This document shows positions 57,240 to 64,000 of a stretch of DNA of 64,000 bases, one piece after another (the first letter of the stretch is position 1; each line of letters opens with the position of its first letter). The notes beneath the pieces are model-generated. The model did no database searches, was not told the origin of the DNA, and saw only the letters and a list, made by a program, of their open reading frames with translations. The stretch covers positions 8,908 through 72,907 of the forward strand of contig NZ_GG657896.1 of the NCBI RefSeq assembly GCF_000156355.1, read 5' to 3'. The DNA is from Methylophaga thiooxydans DMS010 (GTDB lineage Bacteria > Pseudomonadota > Gammaproteobacteria > Nitrosococcales > Methylophagaceae). The position numbers and the translations under genes are program-made.

Positions 57240-57827
57240 TTATCCTCCGTAGGAAAAAATGAGTGTGGTGTGATCGGGTTTTAATCTATGGAGTGTGCAT
57301 TCGAGGCGCTTATTGCCCCATGATGCTAATGGCTCATCGACGCGGCCATTCACTCTCCAATAGCTAATCGTTTCTTCAGGCGCATTGACCTGCCATGCAA
57401 ACTGCCAAGACTGCCCATAAAGCGGTTTATTGACTCGGTCTGCGACTGTCCAGCGCGAAAACTCGGTGATAGTGACTTGATAGCCAATCGATTCTGCAAT
57501 GGCTATAAAATACGGGATGCTTTGCCCCCCTTTATTGGTCACTTTGGCGTATAGGCTAGCCAGTCGCTGCTGAAGGGTTTGCACGTCATCTACGCACGGA
57601 TCGGGCAGCGCGTAAGCGGCTTCCCACTCATTAAGCATTTCATAGGTGGTACGCGGGTCTGCTTCGTCTAACAGGTCATCTTCACGGGCGTGAAGGATGG
57701 CAAGCTCTTCAGCGGTTGATTCGAACAAGCCGATAAAGTCAGGATCGTGTTGCAGATCGTCCCAAAGCAGGCCGCGAGGCATTAAGGCCATCAGCATAGT
57801 GAGGTATTGCTGGGTTTTTATTGCCAT
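57240..57827 (-). CDS. Mu gp48-like baseplate/tail protein (DUF2313, YmfQ)
   Basis: 195 residues of the DUF2313 family, located between baseplate J and the tail fibre as in Mu gp48 and P2 gpI. Recognised from the start QYLTMLMALMPRGLLW, the DEADPRTTYEMLNEWE segment and the ITEFSRWTVADRVNKPLYG region. It probably sits at the edge of the baseplate. It overlaps the gp47 homologue by 10 bp. Confidence 0.85.
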   Translation of the reverse strand: MAIKTQQYLTMLMALMPRGLLWDDLQHDPDFIGLFESTAEELAILHAREDDLLDEADPRTTYEMLNEWEAAYALPDPCVDDVQTLQQRLASLYAKVTNKGGQSIPYFIAIAESIGYQVTITEFSRWTVADRVNKPLYGQSWQFAWQVNAPEETISYWRVNGRVDEPLASWGNKRLECTLHRLKPDHTTLIFSYGG

Positions 57828-58882
57828 GTGATATCACCTGGCACGAGAATTTGGCCTAGCGTTAGCGTGACGTCTTCTGTCGGGCTAACTAAAACATGAT
57901 CGGTCTCACCAGCAGCGATACTAATCGCTTCTCGGATATGGCTGACTTTGATAGTGCCTTTGCCATTACCATCTTCTGGAATCGCTTCTCGCGAAAGTAA
58001 GTCGGCTATTTCGGATTCAACGGCTGCTTTGACAACCGTGGTATTCGGTGTCAACGCGATAGTTAAATCTAAAGCGACAGGGATGGGGGCAACAACATAG
58101 ATCCCGGCTGTAACAGGGTGCTGTTCAAAAATATAGTCATACACCGCTTCCACTTCAGTCGCATCAGGGATGATGCTGTCATCGTTATCTCTCACGAAAC
58201 GAACGGTGACAGTGCCTTCACCCATCTCACCCGGATATTGCCATGCACGGGTAACACCTGGCACTTGTTTTGACCATCTAATGTAGTCATGTGCCGCGCC
58301 ACCTTGAGCCGGTTGCTGGATGTTTTCGATATGACGTTGACGCCAACTTTCAAGCTGCTCGATGTCGGTACCATTGTTAATACCGTCTGCGTCAACGATG
58401 GCTTGGCCATTAATACCGGCAAGGGTATCGACAAAGGTTAAGGCAACGCCAGCGATGGCATTGGCTTCAGCGCCTGGCAAAACGGCTGTGACTGAAATAA
58501 CGGCTTCACCACCGACAATAGTGACTTCATCATCGACTGTGTATTCAACCGCATCAGCACGTTTTAGAGTTTTACCGGCTTCGATAACAGCGCCATTGGT
58601 GCCGGTGACTTCACATTGGCCGATCGCGTATTCGAATGGGTTTCGCTCGGTGCCTTCAATTGATGCGAGACGACCAAAGTGCGCTTCATCGGCGCTATCA
58701 GGCAATAACTGCTTCGCTTTATAGGCTTGATAGCCATACATCTCATGCATGCCACCCGCCATGACCGTGGCAAAGATATTAAACGGTGAACGGCGCAGAC
58801 GTGGCTGACCATCGGTTCTGCTATCAATATTCGCCGTTAAACGGGCATGTAATTCTGCCAATGAAGGACGTTTAAACGCCAT
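57818..58882 (-). CDS. Baseplate J-like protein (Mu gp47)
   Basis: 354 residues, wedge component of the contractile-tail baseplate. Start ATG 58882 is chosen because GGGAGG lies 6 bp upstream; 58900 is an in-frame alternative. Family features: RLRRSPFNIFATVMAGGMHEMYGY near the N-terminus, the repeated IEAGKTLKRADAVEYTV and GAEANAIAG segments, and a C-terminal ISIAAGETDHVLVSP. It overlaps the gp46 homologue by 11 bp. Confidence 0.9.
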   Translation of the reverse strand: MAFKRPSLAELHARLTANIDSRTDGQPRLRRSPFNIFATVMAGGMHEMYGYQAYKAKQLLPDSADEAHFGRLASIEGTERNPFEYAIGQCEVTGTNGAVIEAGKTLKRADAVEYTVDDEVTIVGGEAVISVTAVLPGAEANAIAGVALTFVDTLAGINGQAIVDADGINNGTDIEQLESWRQRHIENIQQPAQGGAAHDYIRWSKQVPGVTRAWQYPGEMGEGTVTVRFVRDNDDSIIPDATEVEAVYDYIFEQHPVTAGIYVVAPIPVALDLTIALTPNTTVVKAAVESEIADLLSREAIPEDGNGKGTIKVSHIREAISIAAGETDHVLVSPTEDVTLTLGQILVPGDITWQ

Positions 58883-59333
58883 TGAAAGCCTCCCAGGCAT
58901 AATTGAAATTTAAAAGCTGGCCGTCTGCTGTTTCGATGTCGATATCTAAGGCTAACCATTCAGCGCGTGGGTAACTGGCTGTGACTTGCACGGAATCAAC
59001 CACTTCATCATCAATGAGATGCTGCAAGGCTTCATCGGCATAGTCTTCAGCGGCTTTTCGCACAGGCTCGGTTTGCTTTTCACGTTGTAACAACCAAAGC
59101 CGTGAGCCGATCAAGTCACCAGAAACAGACGCCAAGGCATCGCCCCACCAGCCACGTTTATCATTGGTGCCATCGGGGATGACGTCATCTGAGTCGGCTT
59201 GTCTGTCAGTGAAAAGCGCCACGATGACGGCTGTTTCCAGTATCGCGACGTAGGTAATTTTTAATGGATCGGTTTCCAGCACAAAGCGTGGACGACCATT
59301 TTTATTCACCATTTTGATAACAAAATCCATCAT
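58872..59333 (-). CDS. Mu gp46-like baseplate protein (gpW/gp25 position)
   Basis: 153 residues. RGWWGDALASVSGDLIGSRLWLL is typical of the Mu gp46 family, which holds the place of gp25/W in other contractile tails. Beta-rich C-terminus. It starts within the gp45 stop (4-bp overlap). Confidence 0.88.
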   Translation of the reverse strand: MMDFVIKMVNKNGRPRFVLETDPLKITYVAILETAVIVALFTDRQADSDDVIPDGTNDKRGWWGDALASVSGDLIGSRLWLLQREKQTEPVRKAAEDYADEALQHLIDDEVVDSVQVTASYPRAEWLALDIDIETADGQLLNFNYAWEAFNGV

Positions 59334-59881
59334 GGTGTCATACTCTGATTAGGGTTACTGGTGGTGCCGCCACTATCGCCATTATGATTGTGGCCGTTAT
59401 AAGTAGAACGCATGCTCGCCATGGTCAGACCATCGCTATCGACGTGATCGATAATGTCGCCGGTGACGTTCAGTTGGCCTTCGATACGAAAAACCGGCAC
59501 TTTGGCCGTGATTTGTGTGTTGGCAATCAACTCCATCAGGCCACCCTGCTTGAGGTGAACGAGTTGTCCTTGACTATCGTAGAGTGCAACTTCGCCCGGC
59601 TTGAGACTGACTTGACGATAGCGCTTATCATCCATCTTGATGCAAACATAGCCATTGGTTTTACCGCCAATAGCCGCGACGACACCTTTTGCTCCGGGTA
59701 GTGGCACGGATGTTATGCCGTAATCTTGAATGCGAGGCACCTCAATCACCTCACCAGATAAGGTTTCGATCTGCACCATTTGAATCGGTGGTGCGTCATT
59801 GACTTTAAGCAAGGCACCGACACGTAGCATTTGTTGCAGGCCACGTTTTAATGGTGACAGTAATTTCTGTAAGCGACGCAT
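59330..59881 (-). CDS. Baseplate assembly protein V-like (Mu gp45), tail spike
   Basis: 183 residues of the phage baseplate V / Mu gp45 family, the trimeric membrane-piercing spike at the tail tip. VPLPGAKGVVAAIGGKTNGYVCIKMDD is the OB-fold part; the end GHNHNGDSGGTTSNPNQSM contains the HxH motif that holds iron at the spike tip in this family (HNHNGD). The Mu protein is of similar length. Confidence 0.9.
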   Translation of the reverse strand: MRRLQKLLSPLKRGLQQMLRVGALLKVNDAPPIQMVQIETLSGEVIEVPRIQDYGITSVPLPGAKGVVAAIGGKTNGYVCIKMDDKRYRQVSLKPGEVALYDSQGQLVHLKQGGLMELIANTQITAKVPVFRIEGQLNVTGDIIDHVDSDGLTMASMRSTYNGHNHNGDSGGTTSNPNQSMTP

Positions 59882-60903
59882 TACCAGACACCGCCTTCAT
59901 CGTTTGGCTCTGGCAGGGCTTGTAGTTCAAACGCTTCAGGCAAACCAAGGATCAGCTCAGCGCGCAGCCCTTTATCATCAACTATATAGGTGATGCCTAC
60001 GATCAATAGGTCACGATTGACATTCAGGTAGTGGTCTTTCACTGCGATAAGGCAATTGGGTTCGATCAATTCATCGTCTAAATACCAGCTCAGCATCGTG
60101 TAATTAAATGTCTGAGCTTTCGCTGCAGAAATATTTCTATGCCATGTGGCTCTGGCTTTGCAGCCAGCGGCATCTAAGGCATCTTCAGCTAGAATAATTT
60201 TAGGTCGATGACGAGTAACGGCTTTATCTGCCACGGTAGCTGACACCGATACCGTATCTATCCAGGCACTGCTGGTTTGGCCTTTAACCGTGTAGTGACT
60301 AAAGCGTTCGCGTGATGAGCGTTTACGACTACCGGCTTTAATGTTGACACCGGTTTCTAAACTGCCTTTCAGGCGTCGGGTTCCGGAACGTGTGATTTTT
60401 AGGCCACCCAAACCATCAGACACTAGCAGTACTGCTCTGATTTTAGCGACGGTATCGAGCACTTCAAAGGTGCTTTCACCTTCATCTGATTTCATTGTGG
60501 CAAACGGTTTGCTGGTATCAACCGTTGAGGACACCGGAATACCGTATGGCTCACAGAGTACTGACGCACCCTCTAATTGGTTACGACCAGCCCACTGAAA
60601 CGATGGCGCGCTACAATCAACCAGGTCACCGGTTGCATCACGCCCTGCTACTTGAATGCCATTAGTGCTGTCATCATAGCTATGATCAACTTCATCAATA
60701 TAGCCAGTGATGACCGTGTGATCATCAATCGTCACCTTGCAGGAATCGCCATCGTTAATAGGGCGTGGCGCGCTGTTTTCAGACCATTTATCAGTCAGCT
60801 TGAGATTAAACTCATTCGCAATTTGAACAATTGAACGATTGATCCGAACCTCTTCCCAGCCATACCAGTCCAGACCATTCACTTTCAAGGCGACATCATG
60901 CAT
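59881..60903 (-). CDS. Mu gp44-like baseplate hub protein (gpP)
   Basis: 340 residues, hub protein at the tail tube end, related to P2 gpD and T4 gp27. ATG 60903 (MHDVALKVNGLDWYGWEEV) is chosen because GGAGG lies 10 bp upstream; a longer frame from 61011 overlaps gp43 by over 100 bp. Also visible: DSCKVTIDDHTVITGYID and GRDATGDLVDCSA, common in this family. It shares 8 bp with the gp43 homologue. Confidence 0.88.
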   Translation of the reverse strand: MHDVALKVNGLDWYGWEEVRINRSIVQIANEFNLKLTDKWSENSAPRPINDGDSCKVTIDDHTVITGYIDEVDHSYDDSTNGIQVAGRDATGDLVDCSAPSFQWAGRNQLEGASVLCEPYGIPVSSTVDTSKPFATMKSDEGESTFEVLDTVAKIRAVLLVSDGLGGLKITRSGTRRLKGSLETGVNIKAGSRKRSSRERFSHYTVKGQTSSAWIDTVSVSATVADKAVTRHRPKIILAEDALDAAGCKARATWHRNISAAKAQTFNYTMLSWYLDDELIEPNCLIAVKDHYLNVNRDLLIVGITYIVDDKGLRAELILGLPEAFELQALPEPNDEGGVW

Positions 60904-62023
60904 CCAACACCTCCAAAGTCTGACCACCGGGTACAAATCCGGGGTGACCGATGTTATTGCGAGAGACGATATCGGTTGCACGATCAGCGTCTTGGTAGAG
61001 CTGATGCGCAATCACTAATGAGGGCAATGTCGCTTGTGGTGTATAGCGACGAACTTGCTTGAGGTTGGCGGCACGTTCTGTCAGGTCTTGAACCATGGAA
61101 GCCCGTAAATCTTGCAGTGCGATATAGGTCTCATCGTCTGCCGCTTGCATTTGCTCATCTAATACCTCAGACAGTTCATCACGTGCGGCAATCGCATCTT
61201 GAGCCGAGTCATAATCACGGGTACTAGCCACTCTGGCCGCTTCAATTTGTGATGATTGTTGTACCAGGTTAATGATTGCCTGCTGATTTGAGGCTTGCTG
61301 AACACGACTTGGCGTGGTGGTTGGCACGGCGGCTGATTCGCTACCAAAGCTGAACAGTTTACGAAACTGAGTCATGGCAGAAAGACTGCCGACACTGCCA
61401 ATCACCTGCCCCGCTAAGGCATCGGGCAAACCAACAAAATCGGCAATGGTGGCATCGATAACACCTAATCCGGAAAAGCGTGACTCGATATCGGATAAGA
61501 CGGTTTTCGCCTGTTCTTTCACCCAACCTGGAAAGCCGGTAACGCTGTATGCCGATGTAAATTGTTGCTTCACTACAGCTTGTGCGTTTTTGGCCGCTGC
61601 ATTGACGCGTTGTTGCGTGTCAACTTTTGATGTTGGCTTGGCGCGTGACTCAGCTTTGTAAAAAGTCAGAGTAAATCGGGCAATACCACCTTCTTTATTG
61701 GTTTCACGCAAACTGCTGGGGCCAGCCTGCACACGGACACGTCCGAGGTAACGATGAACTAAGGTGCCAGAGCCTTTTTTGTTTAAAGCCTCAATCAGTT
61801 TGTCACGCTGCTGCCTGTAATCTTCACCCACTACAAAAGCAGGAAAGGAGTACACAGCATCTTTGCCGCCTAAGTCTTCGGCATAGGCATCATCTTTAAA
61901 GGGATAATCATGCAACTGGACACGGCGACCAAATTCGAGCGTATGGTCATCAACATAAAACTCAACGCCACGGAATGAGGATTGTTGAAGTTGCTCGCGC
62001 CATGTCAATACTTGTTCGGCCAT
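60896..62023 (-). CDS. Mu gpN/gp43-like tail/DNA circularisation protein
   Basis: 375 residues of the Mu N family. The N-terminal domain (TWREQLQQSSFRGVEFYVDD to LVHRYLGRVRVQ) is the DNA-circularisation N-terminal domain in annotation terms, although its role in the virion is at the tail tip. The long Gln/Ala-rich helical middle (residues about 240-320) follows. Start codon shares a base with the tape-measure stop. Confidence 0.88.
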   Translation of the reverse strand: MAEQVLTWREQLQQSSFRGVEFYVDDHTLEFGRRVQLHDYPFKDDAYAEDLGGKDAVYSFPAFVVGEDYRQQRDKLIEALNKKGSGTLVHRYLGRVRVQAGPSSLRETNKEGGIARFTLTFYKAESRAKPTSKVDTQQRVNAAAKNAQAVVKQQFTSAYSVTGFPGWVKEQAKTVLSDIESRFSGLGVIDATIADFVGLPDALAGQVIGSVGSLSAMTQFRKLFSFGSESAAVPTTTPSRVQQASNQQAIINLVQQSSQIEAARVASTRDYDSAQDAIAARDELSEVLDEQMQAADDETYIALQDLRASMVQDLTERAANLKQVRRYTPQATLPSLVIAHQLYQDADRATDIVSRNNIGHPGFVPGGQTLEVLDA

Positions 62024-63795
62024 TACAGATTCCCCACTGTAGGGCCAGTATCGACATTAATATCCATGTCATCGCTTTGGATATTTTTGACCTGGACACG
62101 CTTATCGGTGACTTCAATTTGCAGTTGGCTGCGTTTTTCCGCACTTAATGCGGCCTGAGCATTATCATTACCAAACAAAGCCAAGGCTTTAGCAATCGAA
62201 CGGCCTAATGCGTCAGCAAACTCAGTGCCTTCTAATGCATTATCATAAATAACCTTACCGGCTCCGTAACCTGCCAAACCAGCAGCGCCAACTGCTAAAC
62301 CAGCAGTACCCATCGCTCCGGCACCCATCGCTGCTATTGTTTTCATATTTGGCGCTGCTCTAAGCATTTGCCTACGATTAGGTTTTTTTACTTTTGGTTT
62401 CTTTTTTGGATCCATACCCGTTGGATCCATGCCGCCGCGCATATTGACAACATAAACAGGCGTTACCCCATCCATCCCGCCTAGTGCACCACCCATGGCG
62501 GATTTAGCTTTGCTGCCTTTAACAAAGTCGGAGATACCCTTGCCACCTTTATAGAGTTTCCTCGCTAGGATAGCTGTGCCACCGACTGCAACCAGACCTG
62601 CTGCACCTTTGATGAGCATATCCAGTGTTTCTTTATCAATGTCATTGATCGTGTCCGCCAATGATTGAATGTAGGTAGTCAGGTTTGAGTCAGCAAATTG
62701 TTGCCAGGCAGTGTAGAGGTTTCGCATAGCGCCTGCGGCATCATTTGCTGCTCTGGTCGAGTCTTCTAATGTGGTGGTGCCATCAGCGTGGACATTCATG
62801 AATTTATCTAAGCTTTCCAGCCCACCAGTGCGCTGGAACTCGGCAGTGGAAGAATTGAATGCACGCATGGCTTCTGCATCAAACACGGTGCTTAACAGTG
62901 TTTTTTTGCCTTGTGTTTTTTTGATAATGTCGACCATGATTTCATTGATTGGTCGCAACACTTCTTCGCCACGACTTAAAGCTTCAGCATCAAATATTTT
63001 GATGCCGCCGCTTTTGAGCATGTCTATTTTCTTAGCATCACTCAGTGTCCGCATTAAGGCTTCAAAAGCCGTCGCTGCCATCTCTGATGAGCCGGTACCC
63101 TGACGGATAACCTGCAATGCCGCACCCATCTCACGAATAGCAGGAATACCTTGCCGCCCCATCGAGGTGTAAGCGGTGACAACACGAGGGCCTAATGCCG
63201 CAATATTTTGCAAGGTGAACGCGCCTTCTTTACCTTGCACATTGAGTGTGTCGAGTGCCGTAAGCACGTCTTTTTCCAAGACGATGCCCATTTTCTGGAA
63301 CTCACCTAGCACTTCACCAATCGATGTGCCTTCTGCACCGGTTGCCTGGATGGCTAAACCAATGTTGCGGATATTGGCTTCAGCAAAGTCCAGGTCACCG
63401 GTTTTCTCGACAATAGATTCAATCGCGCTGGTGATTTGACTTGGGTCAACTCTGATGTCGGGTGATTGTGCCGTTTCATAGATTTTCTTTTTCAGTTCAT
63501 CGATTGCTTCAGCACCGATATTGGCTTGAATGCCTAGCCGAGTGAAGCGACGCTCAAGCGAGACTAAAAACTTGGCTGTTCCGGCACCAGCGGCACCGGT
63601 CAATAGTGCGGTGTAACGATTGCCTAACTTATCAAGCCCGTTACCAAAGCTGCTGACACTTCTACGCAACACGCCCATTTGACGTTGGCCTGTTTTGCTA
63701 AAGCGTTTCCAACGGTCTTCATTAACACGCATCTGGCGGCCGAAGTTACCTCCGGCGTTGATGTTGATGCTGGTTGTTAAGTCGTTTTGGCTCAT
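62023..63795 (-). CDS. Tape-measure protein (TP901 type)
   Basis: Sets tail length; 590 residues, of which about 80-410 form the TP901 core (GTSIGEVLGEFQKMGIVLEKDV, GRQGIPAIREMGAALQVI). A basic stretch KKKPKVKKPNRR lies near residue 465 and two Ala/Gly-rich hydrophobic segments (about 395-410 and 485-510) follow. By the usual rule of about 0.15 nm per residue the tail would be near 90 nm. ATG 63795 overlaps the stop of the small frame upstream (ATGA). Confidence 0.9.
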   Translation of the reverse strand: MSQNDLTTSININAGGNFGRQMRVNEDRWKRFSKTGQRQMGVLRRSVSSFGNGLDKLGNRYTALLTGAAGAGTAKFLVSLERRFTRLGIQANIGAEAIDELKKKIYETAQSPDIRVDPSQITSAIESIVEKTGDLDFAEANIRNIGLAIQATGAEGTSIGEVLGEFQKMGIVLEKDVLTALDTLNVQGKEGAFTLQNIAALGPRVVTAYTSMGRQGIPAIREMGAALQVIRQGTGSSEMAATAFEALMRTLSDAKKIDMLKSGGIKIFDAEALSRGEEVLRPINEIMVDIIKKTQGKKTLLSTVFDAEAMRAFNSSTAEFQRTGGLESLDKFMNVHADGTTTLEDSTRAANDAAGAMRNLYTAWQQFADSNLTTYIQSLADTINDIDKETLDMLIKGAAGLVAVGGTAILARKLYKGGKGISDFVKGSKAKSAMGGALGGMDGVTPVYVVNMRGGMDPTGMDPKKKPKVKKPNRRQMLRAAPNMKTIAAMGAGAMGTAGLAVGAAGLAGYGAGKVIYDNALEGTEFADALGRSIAKALALFGNDNAQAALSAEKRSQLQIEVTDKRVQVKNIQSDDMDINVDTGPTVGNL

Positions 63796-63917
63796 CGTTT
63801 CATTAGCTGCGTATAAAAGAGTCTTAAAGGTCTATTTAATGTGTAGTTAAGAGGCGTCTGGCTGTACTGGCTGAACTTAATCGTCTGCCAGTTCAGGTTC
63901 TCCGCCAGACGCATCAT
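63792..63917 (-). CDS. Second frame of tail-assembly chaperone (frameshift product)
   Basis: A 41-codon frame from ATG 63917 to TGA 63792-63794, starting inside the upstream gene and ending in the tape-measure start. It begins MMRLAENLNWQT, of a kind found at this place in Mu-like phages. It can be reached by a -2 slip at the CGGGGG tract, giving a longer fusion of the upstream product; GGGGG 4 bp before its ATG could also serve as ribosome-binding site for separate translation. Confidence 0.6.
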   Translation of the reverse strand: MMRLAENLNWQTIKFSQYSQTPLNYTLNRPLRLFYTQLMKR

Positions 63918-64000
63918 GCTTCCCCCGCTGCATGACAGACTCCAGCACTGCCTGGTCTAATCGTTCTGCATGAAACTGAAGCAGCTCAAAATCTTCACGG
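63877..64000 (-). CDS. Tail-assembly chaperone (Mu gp41-like), C-terminal part
   Basis: Partial: the last 40 codons of a minus-strand gene that begins beyond the window, ending TAA 63877-63879. The visible residues (REDFELLQFHAERLDQAVLE, then SVMQRGKHDASGGEPELADD) are acidic and helical. Place directly before the tape measure, and overlap with a second frame, are those of the tail-assembly chaperone gene of long-tailed phages. Confidence 0.65.
   Translation of the reverse strand, partial: REDFELLQFHAERLDQAVLESVMQRGKHDASGGEPELADD
63922..63927 (-). other. Candidate -2 programmed frameshift site
   Basis: On the minus strand the zero frame reads CAG CGG GGG AAG. A -2 slip after GGG re-reads GGA AGC ATG ATG, entering the second frame that ends in the tape-measure start codon. 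Mu gene 41 is reported to use a -2 shift at a CGG GGG tract, so the site matches by sequence and position. Confidence 0.6.

Larger units (their letters stand above)
53120..64000 (-). mobile_element. Mu-like transposable prophage, right-hand part
   Basis: All genes from 53174 to the window edge point leftward in the order of the late Mu tail region: chaperone, tape measure, gp43 to gp48, tail fibre, fibre assembly, Com and a DNA-modification gene. The right terminus is placed at TG 53120-53121, 7 bp outside a pair of 22-bp-period direct repeats. The element runs past 64000, so transposase, lysis, head and major tail genes are not visible, and integrity cannot be judged. The bases 53115-53119 (TTGGT) would be the 5-bp target copy. 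Confidence 0.85.

Noticed and set aside
60904-61011. Longer N-terminus for the gp44 homologue
   Set aside because: It overlaps gp43 by more than 100 bp; ATG 60903 has a GGAGG site and a family-like beginning.

Overview
The window looks like about 53 kb of gammaproteobacterial core chromosome followed by the right-hand part of a Mu-like transposable prophage (53120 to past 64000). The gene order hisC-tyrA-aroA-cmk-rpsA-ihfB, ileS-lspA, pilS-pilR, typA, suhB, bamD and a complete cbb3 oxidase/fixGHIS set fit an aerobic or microaerobic gammaproteobacterium of moderate G+C. A Methylophaga/Piscirickettsiaceae-type organism is a guess from overall style; no methylotrophy gene is present, so genus is left open.

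Layout. 1-2301: end of a TonB-dependent receptor, a PiuC-type PKHD hydroxylase and an FMN-dependent alpha-hydroxy-acid oxidase. 2458-3234: DUF815 ATPase. 3231-12639 (minus): a long efflux block that reads marR, Bcr/CflA-type MFS pump, outer-membrane factor, periplasmic adaptor, RND pump, response regulator, histidine kinase, with overlapping start and stop codons. 12808-15205: prfC, a CBS-domain protein, a DUF3579 protein. 15374-25227: ileS, lspA, hisC, tyrA, aroA, cmk, rpsA, ihfB and a Mth938-fold protein; rpsA has a three-hairpin leader like the E. coli autoregulatory one. 25604-33827: ccoNOQP, a 38-residue membrane peptide, ccoG, fixH, ccoI, ccoS, preceded by a good FNR/ANR box. 33881-39182: a PAS-GGDEF-EAL protein and a minus-strand pip-dtd-hypothetical operon. 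39437-43470: sucC-sucD-nadE-glnB. 43501-48907: bamD, an L,D-transpeptidase, an Lpp-like lipoprotein, suhB, typA. 48971-53095: a PP0621-type small protein, pilS, pilR, ygfZ.

Prophage. Genes run leftward in Mu order: tail-assembly chaperone (cut by the window edge), tape measure, gp43 to gp48 homologues, tail fibre, fibre-assembly protein, a small phospholipase A2-like protein, Com, a Dam-type adenine methylase, and two unknown genes at the right end. Two 20-bp direct repeats with a 22-bp period begin 7 bp inside a TG dinucleotide at 53120, the geometry of the paired transposase sites (R1/R2) at a Mu right end. This end lies 24 bp upstream of ygfZ. At the window edge the chaperone reading frame carries CGG GGG followed by A, and a -2 shift there opens a second frame running into the tape-measure start codon.

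The points most worth checking are the frameshift site, the phage terminus, the phospholipase-like protein, the hairpin-rich leader of com-dam, the unknown Cys/His protein beside the methylase, and the small membrane peptide after ccoP. No tRNA, rRNA, CRISPR array or insertion sequence was recognised.
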